Below are positions 1 to 5,479 of a stretch of 6,707 nucleotides of DNA, piece by piece. The notes under the pieces are model-generated. The model was given only the letters and a program-made list of their open reading frames with translations, was not told the DNA's origin and did not search any database. The translations under genes were made by a program, and so were the position numbers. Position 1 is the stretch's first letter. Each line of letters begins with the position of its first letter. This DNA is from JAVBOW01 sp031551595 (GTDB lineage: Bacteria; Bacteroidota; Bacteroidia; Bacteroidales; Rikenellaceae), in NCBI GenBank assembly GCA_031551595.1, contig JAVBNK010000015.1:1-6707 (forward strand). The letters are read 5' to 3'.

Positions 1-40
1 GCAGGCAACTGCGCCCCTGTGATACCCCGTAGCTTCAGTT

Positions 41-59
41 ACCCATGCGATGCATGGGT
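41..59. repeat. Perfect 8-bp hairpin with 3-nt loop
   Basis: ACCCATGC (41-48) and GCATGGGT (52-59) are perfect reverse complements around the loop GAT. The run after it on the plus strand is only TTCCTCC, so it is a poor rho-independent terminator by itself. It could be the 3' end structure of a transcript entering from the left, or part of the repeat-rich DNA that follows. The structure is plain in the sequence; its role is unknown. Confidence 0.5.
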
Positions 60-100
60 TTCCTCCCCGCGGCCCGGCATGGTTCGCACGCGACCCCTGC

Positions 101-135
101 CCTCGCCCGCAGCGTCGGTTGCGGCGGGGTTCTTT
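101..135 (+). terminator. Possible rho-independent terminator
   Basis: A GC-rich 5' arm (101-111) can pair with TGCGGCGGGG (120-129) as ten pairs, with one bulged C and one G-T wobble, around an 8-nt loop. The T-rich run TTCTTT (130-135) follows directly. This fits a plus-strand terminator for a gene lying left of the window. The stem is imperfect and no upstream gene is visible, so the call is tentative. Confidence 0.35.
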
Positions 136-175
136 ATTACGCAAAAGGGATGGTGGAGAAGGGTATAAATTTCCA

Positions 176-311
176 TTATTCGGCCTACTACGCAAAACCG
201 GGGCTGAAAAGGCGTACAATATGTTGTATTTCATATATTTACGTTATTCGACTTGCTACGCAAAACCGGGGCTGAAAAGGCGTGCAATTGGTTATATTTC
301 ATGTATTTTGC
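176..311. repeat. Tandem duplication with 68-bp period
   Basis: Copy A (176-243) and copy B (244-311) match at 57 of 68 positions. They share an unbroken 28-bp identical core (188-215 and 256-283) containing TACGCAAAACCGGGGCTGAA. Most differences are transitions, as expected for an old, unselected duplication. A possible third, degenerate copy lies to the left, where TACGCAAAA recurs at 138-146 followed by a G-rich stretch and AT-rich sequence, 51 bp before the equivalent point of copy A. In copy B, CGCAAAA (259-265) is matched by TTTTGCG (306-312) as a 7-bp inverted repeat spanning most of the unit. The period is not a multiple of three, which argues against a repeated protein. The unit is too long, and the copies too few, for a CRISPR array. 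Function is unknown; it may belong to a dispersed intergenic repeat family. Confidence 0.8.
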
Positions 312-395
312 GGCTTATTCCCATCCTTGTACACCATGAGCCGCAAACCGTTCGGGCGGACCGTTGCTGTACGCGTGTACGCGTATATGCATTGT

Positions 396-484
396 GGCCC
401 CCCGGATGATCCCGCACCTTCGCTATCGGCCTGGCAGCGAGTGAATCCGGCCGATGGCTCTGCGCGGGGGTGAATGTGTGTTGG
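396..484. repeat. Composite repeat, copy 1 (modules X1-Y1)
   Basis: Module X1 (396-446) begins GGCCCCCCGGATGATCCCGC and recurs at 586-636 with 48 of 51 positions identical. Module Y1 (430-484), which overlaps the end of X1, recurs at 533-587 with 49 of 55 positions identical; it includes GCCGATGGCTCTGC and ends GTGTGTTGG. Weaker similarity extends the Y match left to 422. ATCGGCC (425-431) and GGCCGAT (449-455) form a 7-bp inverted repeat in this copy only. The Y2 copy has changes on both sides that do not restore pairing, so conservation of an RNA stem is not supported. The elements resemble dispersed intergenic repeats; no transposase or obvious terminal inverted repeats are present. Confidence 0.75.
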
Positions 485-524
485 GAGGGGGAGCTAATTG
501 AGAAAGGTTATAACAGTTTTAGTA

Positions 525-636
525 GCTATCAACCTGACAGCGAGTGAGTCTTGCCGATGGCTCTGCACGGGGGTGATTGTGTGTTGGCCCCCCGGATGAT
601 CCCGCACCTTCGCTATCGGACTGACAACGAGTGAAT
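525..636. repeat. Composite repeat, copy 2 (modules Y2-X2)
   Basis: The same two modules recur in the opposite order relative to each other: Y2 (about 525-587) comes first and runs directly into X2 (586-636). The spacing is 103 bp from Y1 to Y2 and 190 bp from X1 to X2, so a single tandem duplication does not explain both. At the Y2-X2 junction CGGGGG (568-573) faces CCCCCG (589-594), giving a possible 6-bp GC stem absent from copy 1. An AT-rich spacer (485-524) separates the two copies. All copies are in direct orientation. No function can be assigned. Confidence 0.75.
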
Positions 637-651
637 TCATCCATTTTCGCA

Positions 652-732
652 TCCGGAAGGGGGGGTGCCTGTCGGCGGAGAACGGTTGCTGTGTTTGCGT
701 GACCTAATTCGCTGAGTAACAAGCCTTCCGGA
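652..732. repeat. Spaced 9-bp inverted repeat
   Basis: TCCGGAAGG (652-660) and CCTTCCGGA (724-732) are perfect reverse complements separated by 63 nt. A second pair, GCATCCG (649-655) and CGGATGC (741-747), partly overlaps the first on the left side, so two alternative foldings compete. This could mark the edges of a small structured or mobile-element-derived segment, or be chance in GC-rich DNA. No flanking target duplication was seen. Confidence 0.35.
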
Positions 733-849
733 CGCTTCATCGGATGCCGGCCGACTCCCTGAACCATGTCGAAAGACAAGACTCTTTTTGGGACCGTTGA
801 GCACCGGTCTTTGTTTTGTCCCGGGAGAGGCATCCGGGATGTCGAGGCC

Positions 850-1068
850 TTATTCCGGAACCTTGCCCGCCGACATATCGTTGAGATGCTTCTCGATCCG
901 GTCGAGCCGTTCGATGATATCGTCGATTTTATGCCCTTCGGCAGCCTGATGCATGAATTTACGGGCCTGGCGCGTGGTGAGGAATAGTTTGATCGCAATA
1001 ACGGTGACGATCAGCAGGATGCCGAGGATGTGGTAATTCTCCATCAGGTATTTCAGTACGCCTTCCAT
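850..1068 (-). CDS. Small single-pass membrane protein, unknown function (72 aa)
   Basis: I do not recognise a family. The protein has one hydrophobic segment at about residues 12-30 (start HILGILLIVTV), followed directly by a basic stretch (TTRQARK, 31-37). That suggests an N-terminus outside and a C-terminus in the cytoplasm. Residues 47-64 (core IDDIIERLDRIEKHL) have a heptad-like pattern of hydrophobic and charged residues and probably form a short amphipathic helix or coiled coil, so self-assembly or binding to a partner is possible. Codon use matches the neighbouring high-GC genes, with many C- or G-ending codons, which supports a real gene over its antisense frames. The start is the ATG at 1066-1068. 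There is no ribosome-binding site, as is usual in Bacteroidetes, and no clean TAnnTTTG promoter; the nearest is GCTATTTG on the minus strand just upstream of the palindrome. It is divergent from oxyR, with 129 bp between the two starts, which may mean shared control by OxyR, but this is inference. Confidence 0.68.
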   Translation of the reverse strand: MEGVLKYLMENYHILGILLIVTVIAIKLFLTTRQARKFMHQAAEGHKIDDIIERLDRIEKHLNDMSAGKVPE

Positions 1069-1079
1069 AATCGGTAGTT

Positions 1080-1105
1080 TTTGATGTAGGGCCTACTCCA
1101 TCAAA
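1080..1105. promoter_or_regulatory. Bulged palindrome between the divergent genes
   Basis: On the plus strand TTTGAT (1080-1085) pairs with ATCAAA (1100-1105) and GTAG (1086-1089) pairs with CTAC (1093-1096), leaving a GGC loop and a TCC bulge. It lies 12-37 nt upstream of the minus-strand start, so it would fall in that gene's leader RNA or act as an operator. Neither flank gives a proper T-run for a terminator. It does not match the four-part ATAG/CTAT spacing of the E. coli OxyR consensus. The palindrome is seen directly; its role as operator or RNA hairpin is inferred. Confidence 0.4.
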
Positions 1106-1143
1106 TAGCTTACCACATTGTATGCACCACTATCCTGACGGCG

Positions 1144-1174
1144 ATTGTCCGTATAGGAAAAAATGATATCTTTG
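1144..1174 (+). promoter_or_regulatory. Bacteroidetes-type promoter for oxyR
   Basis: The -7 element TATCTTTG (1167-1174) is an exact match to the Bacteroidetes consensus TAnnTTTG. ATTG (1144-1147) sits 19 nt upstream, a good -33 element at the expected distance. Transcription should begin near 1180, giving a leader of under 20 nt before the ATG at 1198. Confidence 0.7.
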
Positions 1175-1197
1175 TGATCTGTTTATAATGATGTGTT

Positions 1198-2088
1198 ATG
1201 ACGATAATCCAGTTGGAATACCTCCTGGCTGTGGCCAATTACGGCAGTTTTTCGTTGGCGTCGGAGCATTGCTTCGTCACGCAGCCTTCGCTGAGTATGC
1301 AGATCAAGAACCTGGAGGAGGAGTTGGGCGTGGTGCTGTTGGACCGATCGAAGAAACCTGTGATTCCGACCGAAGCGGGCGCGACGGTGATCCGCAATGC
1401 CCGGGAAACGCTCAAGGCCTATAATTATATCAAGGAATCGGTGAGCGAGATGAAAGGCGAGGTGGCAGGATTGTTGCGCCTGGGCGTGATCCCGACCATC
1501 GCTCCCTACCTGATGCATCGTTTCATTCCCCATTTCATGCGCCGCTATCCGAAAGTCGAACTGCAGATCCGCGAGATGATGACCTCCCAGGTGATCGAGG
1601 CGCTGAACAAGGATATGCTGGATGCGGCGATCATTGCCGGCGGGGTGTGCCCGAAGGGGATCGTGGAGCATGAGTTGTTCAACGACAAATTTCATGTCTA
1701 TGTGTCGCCCGCCAGCCCGCTGTACAGCCGCTCGAACGTACGCATCGAAGATATCGCGCCCCGCGACCTGGTGCTGCTGGGCGAGGGCCACTGCCTGCGC
1801 GACCAGATCCTCGACCTGTGCCAGGGCAATAACCGCAAGGGGACGACGGCGTGCACGTTCGAGTGCGGTTCGCTCGAAACGCTGATGCGTATTGTGGACA
1901 GCACCACGTCGCTGACGATCATTCCGGAGATGGCGACGCAGTTCATTCCCGAATCGCGCCGCCGGCAGGTAAAAACCCTGGCCAAGGGGGCCGCATCGCG
2001 CAAGATCGCGATCGCCGTGAGGCGCACCTATGTCAAAAAATCGCTGATCGGCGCCCTGAAAGAGTGCGTGATGGGGGCTGTTGAGTGA
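1198..2088 (+). CDS. oxyR: OxyR, peroxide-sensing LysR-type regulator
   Basis: A cytoplasmic transcription regulator that senses hydrogen peroxide by disulfide formation and controls peroxide-defence genes such as catalase, peroxiredoxin and Dps. It is 296 residues, close to the 305 of E. coli OxyR. The N-terminal winged helix-turn-helix (about 1-60) includes SFSLASEHCFVTQPSLSMQI, and a linker helix leads into the periplasmic-binding-like sensor domain (about 90-296). The redox pair is Cys199 and Cys208 in GHCLRDQILDLC, at the same numbers as in E. coli. Thr100, Thr129, His198, Arg201 and Asp202, which surround the peroxidatic cysteine in the known protein, are also present. Cys25, 151, 219, 223 and 290 are additional. 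The ATG follows the promoter closely and gives the standard N-terminus. Only 49 nt separate it from rsfS, with no terminator visible, so some readthrough into the operon is possible. Regulation of specific genes in this window is not shown by the sequence. Confidence 0.93.
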   Translation: MTIIQLEYLLAVANYGSFSLASEHCFVTQPSLSMQIKNLEEELGVVLLDRSKKPVIPTEAGATVIRNARETLKAYNYIKESVSEMKGEVAGLLRLGVIPTIAPYLMHRFIPHFMRRYPKVELQIREMMTSQVIEALNKDMLDAAIIAGGVCPKGIVEHELFNDKFHVYVSPASPLYSRSNVRIEDIAPRDLVLLGEGHCLRDQILDLCQGNNRKGTTACTFECGSLETLMRIVDSTTSLTIIPEMATQFIPESRRRQVKTLAKGAASRKIAIAVRRTYVKKSLIGALKECVMGAVE

Positions 2089-2106
2089 CGTTTCCCAAAT
2101 AATTCA

Positions 2107-2114
2107 TACCTTTG
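2107..2114 (+). promoter_or_regulatory. -7 promoter element of the rsfS-ftsH-cdsA-psd operon
   Basis: TACCTTTG, followed by CA, is an exact match to TAnnTTTG and lies 23 nt before the rsfS ATG. The only TTG upstream (2081-2083) is 23 nt away, slightly longer than the usual 19-21, so the -33 box is weak. Transcription would start near 2120, leaving a leader of about 18 nt. This placement also decides the rsfS start, because the alternative TTG codon lies upstream of the promoter. Confidence 0.6.
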
Positions 2115-2137
2115 CAAGATTAGAGATAACAGAAAAT

Positions 2138-2494
2138 ATGACGGATAAACTGATTGAAACAATCGCAGAAGCCATTGACGATAAGAAAGGCAAAAATATC
2201 ATATCCCTGGACCTGAGTGGTTTCGACGGTGCGATCACCGATGCCTTCGTGATCTGCAACGCCGATTCGACGACCCAGGTGGCGGCCATTGCGGCCCATG
2301 TGGAAGAAAAAGTGCGCGAACAGTGCGGCGAAAAGCCATGGCGTGTCGAGGGGTTGCAGAACAGCCTTTGGGTGGCGATGGACTACGGCGATGCGATGGT
2401 GCATATTTTCCTGACGGAGTTGCGCGATTTCTACAAATTGGAGCAACTGTGGGCCGACGCGCCTGCGAAACGTTATTTTGAAGAGGAACAATAG
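2138..2494 (+). CDS. rsfS: Ribosome silencing factor RsfS
   Basis: RsfS (DUF143/Iojap family) binds ribosomal protein uL14 on the 50S subunit and blocks joining with the 30S subunit, lowering translation in starvation and stationary phase. The 118-residue protein consists of the single family domain. Visible family features are the TDAFVICNADSTTQVAAIA strand-helix (34-52), KPWRVEG (66-72), WVAMDYGDAMVHIF (78-91) and the C-terminal RDFYKLEQLW (96-105). I chose the ATG at 2138: a TTG 57 nt upstream is in frame, but it overlaps the oxyR end and precedes the promoter, and the extra 19 residues are not part of the family. It is the first gene of the operon, with 3 nt between its stop and ftsH. Linkage to ftsH couples control of translation to membrane-protein turnover, though that coupling is inferred from position. 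Confidence 0.92.
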   Translation: MTDKLIETIAEAIDDKKGKNIISLDLSGFDGAITDAFVICNADSTTQVAAIAAHVEEKVREQCGEKPWRVEGLQNSLWVAMDYGDAMVHIFLTELRDFYKLEQLWADAPAKRYFEEEQ

Positions 2495-2497
2495 GTT

Positions 2498-4621
2498 ATG
2501 GCAGAGAATAATCCGGGGAATACCCCGCAGAATACGCCGGACGGCAAACCCGGCGGCGGCCGTACGCCGAGCCCCAGGATGGTTTCCAACATGCGTTGGT
2601 GGGGATACGGGCTGATGGTGCTGATCTTCCTGGTGTGGACGTTTTTCGGCGGTTCGCGCCCGGCGGCGGTGGAAACGAACTGGGATGCGGTGAAGGTGAT
2701 GATCGCGCAGGGCGACGTGGCGAAGGTCGACGTGATCAACCACGAGCTGGCCGAGGTCTACCTGAAGAAGGTGGCCATCGATAAGTACTCGCGTGTGAAG
2801 GAGTATGAAAACATTCCCAAGGACGACAAGCAGCCTCAGATGAAATTCAACATCGGCTCCGAGGAGGTGTTCCAGAACGAGTTCAACGCCCATAAGCAGG
2901 CCACCGGACAGAAGGTGGTGCTGGACCACCATCCGCGTAAGAACCTGTGGCTGGAGATGTTGGTCACGGCGATCCCGTTCCTGCTGGTATTGGGGCTGCT
3001 GTTCTTCATGACGCGCAGCATGTCGCGGGGTGCGGGCGGCGGCCAGGGCGGCATTTTCAGCGTCGGCAAGGCCAAGGCCCAGATGTTCGACAAAAATTCG
3101 ACCGAGAAGATTACCTTTAAGGAGGTTGCGGGGCTGGAAGAGGCCAAAGTCGAGGTGATGGAGATCGTCGATTTCCTCAAAAAACCTGAAAAATATAAGG
3201 ACCTGGGGGGCAAGATTCCCAAAGGAGCGTTGTTGGTAGGTCCTCCGGGGACGGGCAAAACGCTGCTGGCCAAGGCCGTGGCGGGAGAGGCCAACGTGCC
3301 GTTCTTCTCGATCAGCGGCTCGGATTTCGTGGAGATGTTCGTAGGCGTGGGGGCGTCACGGGTGCGCGACCTGTTCCGCCAGGCCAAGGAAAAGGCCCCC
3401 TGCATCGTGTTCATCGACGAGATTGACGCCATCGGCCGGGCACGCGGCAAGAACGTGGGCTTTTCGTCGAACGATGAACGTGAAAATACGCTGAACCAAC
3501 TGCTTACGGAGATGGATGGCTTCGGTACGAACTCCGGGGTGATCATTCTCGCGGCGACGAACCGCGCGGACATCCTGGACAAGGCGCTGATGCGTGCCGG
3601 GAGGTTCGACCGCCAGATCAACGTGGAGCTGCCCGATATCAAAGAGCGTGAGGCGATCTTCAATGTGCACCTGCGCGGGCTGAAACTGGTGGAGAACCTC
3701 GACCGCGACTTTTTGGCCAAGCAGACGCCGGGCTTTTCGGGCGCAGACATCGCCAACGTGTGCAACGAGGCGGCCCTGATCGCCGCCCGCAACAATAAAC
3801 CGGCCATCGACAAGGATGATTTCCTGTCGGCGATCGACCGCATCGTCGGCGGCCTGGAGCGCCGCAACACGATTATCACGCCCGAGGAGAAGCGCACCAT
3901 TGCCTTCCATGAGGCGGGCCATGCCACGGTGAGCTGGTTGCTGGAACATGCCAATCCGCTGATCAAGGTGACGATCATCCCGCGCGGCAAGGCGCTGGGT
4001 GCGGCGTGGTACCTGCCCGAGGAGCGGCAAATCACCACCCGTGAGCAGCTGATGGACGAAATGGCTTCGACGTTGGGCGGGCGCGTTTCGGAGGAACTGA
4101 CCTTCGGGCGCATCTCCACGGGGGCGCTGAGCGATCTGGAGAAGGCCACCAAGCAGGCTTACGCAATGGTCGCCTACTTCGGTATGAGCGAGAAGGTGGG
4201 TAATATGAGTTATTACGACTCGACGGGGCAGAGCGAAATGACGCTTACGAAGCCTTATAGCGAAAAGACGGCGCAGGACATCGATGCCGAGGCCAAAGCG
4301 GTGATCGACGAGGCGTATGCGATGGCGCGCGCTACATTGGCGGCCAACCGCGAAGGGCTTGAGCGTTTGGCGGCGTTGCTCCTGGAAAAAGAGGTGATCT
4401 TTTCCGAGGACCTCGAAGCGATCTTCGGCAAGCGCAAGAAAGACCTGGACAAGGGGCTGCAACCCGTAAAGGTTGTGGAAGGGCCGGAAGCGGAGGAACC
4501 CGCCATTCGGCCGGAAGGCGCTCCGGCCGGAGAACCGGCCGAACCGACGGAACCCGCCGGGACGGACGGGGCCGAAGGGCCCGTACCGCCGCCGTATATT
4601 CCCGGCGATAAAGAAGAATAA
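2498..4621 (+). CDS. ftsH: FtsH, ATP-dependent membrane zinc protease
   Basis: A hexameric inner-membrane protease that extracts and degrades misassembled membrane proteins and selected cytoplasmic ones. Order of parts in the 707-residue protein: a Pro/Gly/Asn-rich N-terminal tail (1-30), membrane segment 1 (about 33-51), a periplasmic domain (about 52-148), membrane segment 2 (about 149-171), the AAA+ domain and the M41 peptidase domain. The Walker A is GPPGTGKT (248-255), Walker B is IVFIDEID (303-310), and the pore loop lies in FVGVGASRVRDLF (281-293). The second region of homology ends RAGRFDR, with Arg366, Arg369 and Arg372; the first position after Arg366 is Ala rather than the Pro of E. 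coli. The zinc site is HEAGH (471-475), with Asp546 in SDLEKAT as the likely third ligand. The last roughly 50 residues are a Glu/Pro/Ala-rich, probably disordered tail. It is longer than E. coli FtsH (644), mainly through the two tails. All catalytic residues are present. It is 3 nt from both neighbours. Confidence 0.97.
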   Translation: MAENNPGNTPQNTPDGKPGGGRTPSPRMVSNMRWWGYGLMVLIFLVWTFFGGSRPAAVETNWDAVKVMIAQGDVAKVDVINHELAEVYLKKVAIDKYSRVKEYENIPKDDKQPQMKFNIGSEEVFQNEFNAHKQATGQKVVLDHHPRKNLWLEMLVTAIPFLLVLGLLFFMTRSMSRGAGGGQGGIFSVGKAKAQMFDKNSTEKITFKEVAGLEEAKVEVMEIVDFLKKPEKYKDLGGKIPKGALLVGPPGTGKTLLAKAVAGEANVPFFSISGSDFVEMFVGVGASRVRDLFRQAKEKAPCIVFIDEIDAIGRARGKNVGFSSNDERENTLNQLLTEMDGFGTNSGVIILAATNRADILDKALMRAGRFDRQINVELPDIKEREAIFNVHLRGLKLVENLDRDFLAKQTPGFSGADIANVCNEAALIAARNNKPAIDKDDFLSAIDRIVGGLERRNTIITPEEKRTIAFHEAGHATVSWLLEHANPLIKVTIIPRGKALGAAWYLPEERQITTREQLMDEMASTLGGRVSEELTFGRISTGALSDLEKATKQAYAMVAYFGMSEKVGNMSYYDSTGQSEMTLTKPYSEKTAQDIDAEAKAVIDEAYAMARATLAANREGLERLAALLLEKEVIFSEDLEAIFGKRKKDLDKGLQPVKVVEGPEAEEPAIRPEGAPAGEPAEPTEPAGTDGAEGPVPPPYIPGDKEE

Positions 4622-4624
4622 CGA

Positions 4625-5479
4625 ATGGCAGCCCAACTTATTAATGGTAACTTTTGGATTCGCACGCTGAGCGGGGCGGTGTTCGTCGCCGTTGTCGCAG
4701 GCGCCGTGCTGTGGTCGCCGTGGAGTTTCGGGGCGTTGCTGGCGGTGGTGTGCACAGGCTGCCTGTGGGAATTCTACGGGCTGGCCTCGGCTGCCGGCGC
4801 CGATCCGCAGCGCGGTTCGGGCTTGGCGATCGGCATTCTGCTGGTGGCCTGCGGCGTGCTGGCTGTGCTGACCCGGATGGATTTGCCGCCGATGATGTTG
4901 GTGGCGCTGTTGCCGCTGACCTATGTGCTGTTCATCATCGAGTTATACCGCCGCAGTGAACGCCCGTTGCTGAACGTGGCCTCGACGTTGGCGGGAGTGA
5001 TCTACGCGGCGCTGCCGCTGTTGCTGTTCTTTTTCATGGCGAACCGCCGGGTGGACGGGGTGTCGGAATACCGCCCGTGGGAAACGCTGGCTTATTTTGC
5101 AATCGTATGGGCCAACGACACCGGCGCCTATCTGTTTGGCGTAGCCTTCGGGCGCCACAGGCTTTTCGAGCGCATTTCGCCCAAAAAATCATGGGAGGGC
5201 TTCTTCGGAGGCATCGTGGTCGCGGTGGCTGTGGCGGTCCTGACGGCCGTGTGGATGGGCGTGGGGCCGCAGGAGTGTATCCTGTGGGCCGGCCTGGGGC
5301 TTGTCGTCGCCATCGCCGGCGTGTTCGGCGACCTGGTGGAGTCGATGTTCAAACGGTCGGCCGGCCGGAAGGATTCGGGCGGTTTGATGCCCGGCCACGG
5401 GGGCTTCCTGGATCGCTTCGACGCCCTGCTGATGTCTGTACCGTTCGCGTTCATTTATATTTTGATTTCCGGACTATGA
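4625..5479 (+). CDS. cdsA: Phosphatidate cytidylyltransferase CdsA
   Basis: An integral membrane enzyme that makes CDP-diacylglycerol from CTP and phosphatidic acid, the branch point for all phospholipids. The 284-residue protein has about eight or nine hydrophobic segments (roughly 15-31, 35-52, 66-82, 87-106, 122-139, 153-175, 195-212, 219-235 and 268-283). The family signature is complete at 240-266: SMFKR (240-244), KD (249-250), then HGGFLDRFD (258-266). These carry the conserved Lys, Asp, His, Arg and Asp residues. Upstream, WANDTGAYLFG (162-172) and SPKKSWEGFFGG (185-196) are also typical. The ATG lies 3 nt after the ftsH stop, and its own stop overlaps the psd start as ATGA, pointing to translational coupling. 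Its product feeds a phosphatidylserine synthase, not seen here, whose product is the substrate of the next gene. Confidence 0.96.
   Translation: MAAQLINGNFWIRTLSGAVFVAVVAGAVLWSPWSFGALLAVVCTGCLWEFYGLASAAGADPQRGSGLAIGILLVACGVLAVLTRMDLPPMMLVALLPLTYVLFIIELYRRSERPLLNVASTLAGVIYAALPLLLFFFMANRRVDGVSEYRPWETLAYFAIVWANDTGAYLFGVAFGRHRLFERISPKKSWEGFFGGIVVAVAVAVLTAVWMGVGPQECILWAGLGLVVAIAGVFGDLVESMFKRSAGRKDSGGLMPGHGGFLDRFDALLMSVPFAFIYILISGL

Larger units (their letters stand above)
1..849. other. Gene-free, repeat-rich intergenic region
   Basis: No reading frame here looks like a real protein on either strand. The open frames are short, rich in Arg, Pro and Cys, run through the repeats and resemble no family I recognise. 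The stretch holds a short hairpin near the left edge, a possible terminator, a 68-bp tandem duplication, an 8-bp tandem duplication (GTACGCGT twice, 369-384), an interleaved pair of duplicated modules and a 9-bp inverted repeat with arms 63 nt apart. Base composition changes sharply: 136-320 is AT-rich, while 60-130 and much of 396-720 are GC-rich with G or C runs. This is unlike the even GC-rich coding DNA to the right and suggests accumulated non-coding repeats. The first 168 bases are open in frame 1 from the window edge, so the tail of a gene entering from the left cannot be fully excluded, but that peptide is low-complexity and unfamiliar. Confidence 0.7.

Noticed and set aside
1..168. 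Frame-1 open reading from the left edge as a gene tail
   Set aside because: The predicted peptide is Pro/Arg/Ser-rich and runs across a hairpin and the putative terminator, so a true coding end is unlikely, although the missing upstream sequence prevents a firm decision.
50..409. 119-residue plus-strand open frame (and other short frames at 45-275 and 282-473)
   Set aside because: These are read-through of the 68-bp tandem repeat and GC-rich DNA. The repeat period shifts the frame, so the two copies are read differently, and composition is Arg/Tyr/Cys-rich without family features.
176..636. CRISPR array
   Set aside because: Only two copies of each unit, imperfect repeats, units longer than CRISPR repeats with no unique regular spacers, and no cas genes.
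792..817. Plus-strand hairpin GACCG/CGGTC followed by a T-rich run
   Set aside because: The stem is only 5 bp with an 8-nt loop, and no plus-strand gene precedes it. It is the wrong orientation to terminate the minus-strand gene.
766..987. 73-residue plus-strand open frame opposite the small membrane protein
   Set aside because: It is antisense to the more plausible minus-strand gene, with no membrane or domain signature and no promoter element.
519..998. 159-residue minus-strand open frame
   Set aside because: It runs through the repeats, overlaps the better small membrane protein gene in another frame on the same strand, and its Arg/Ser/Pro-rich product has no recognisable fold or family.
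1105..1156. Possible OxyR-type site: ATAG (1105-1108), CTAT (1130-1133), ATAG (1153-1156)
   Set aside because: The half-sites are separated by 21 and 19 nt instead of the regular 7 nt of the E. coli four-part consensus, and such tetramers are common by chance.
3356..4636. 426-residue minus-strand open frame opposite ftsH (and 438 residues at 2836-4152)
   Set aside because: These are antisense shadows of a GC-rich gene. The ftsH frame carries every catalytic motif of its family and the shadows show none.
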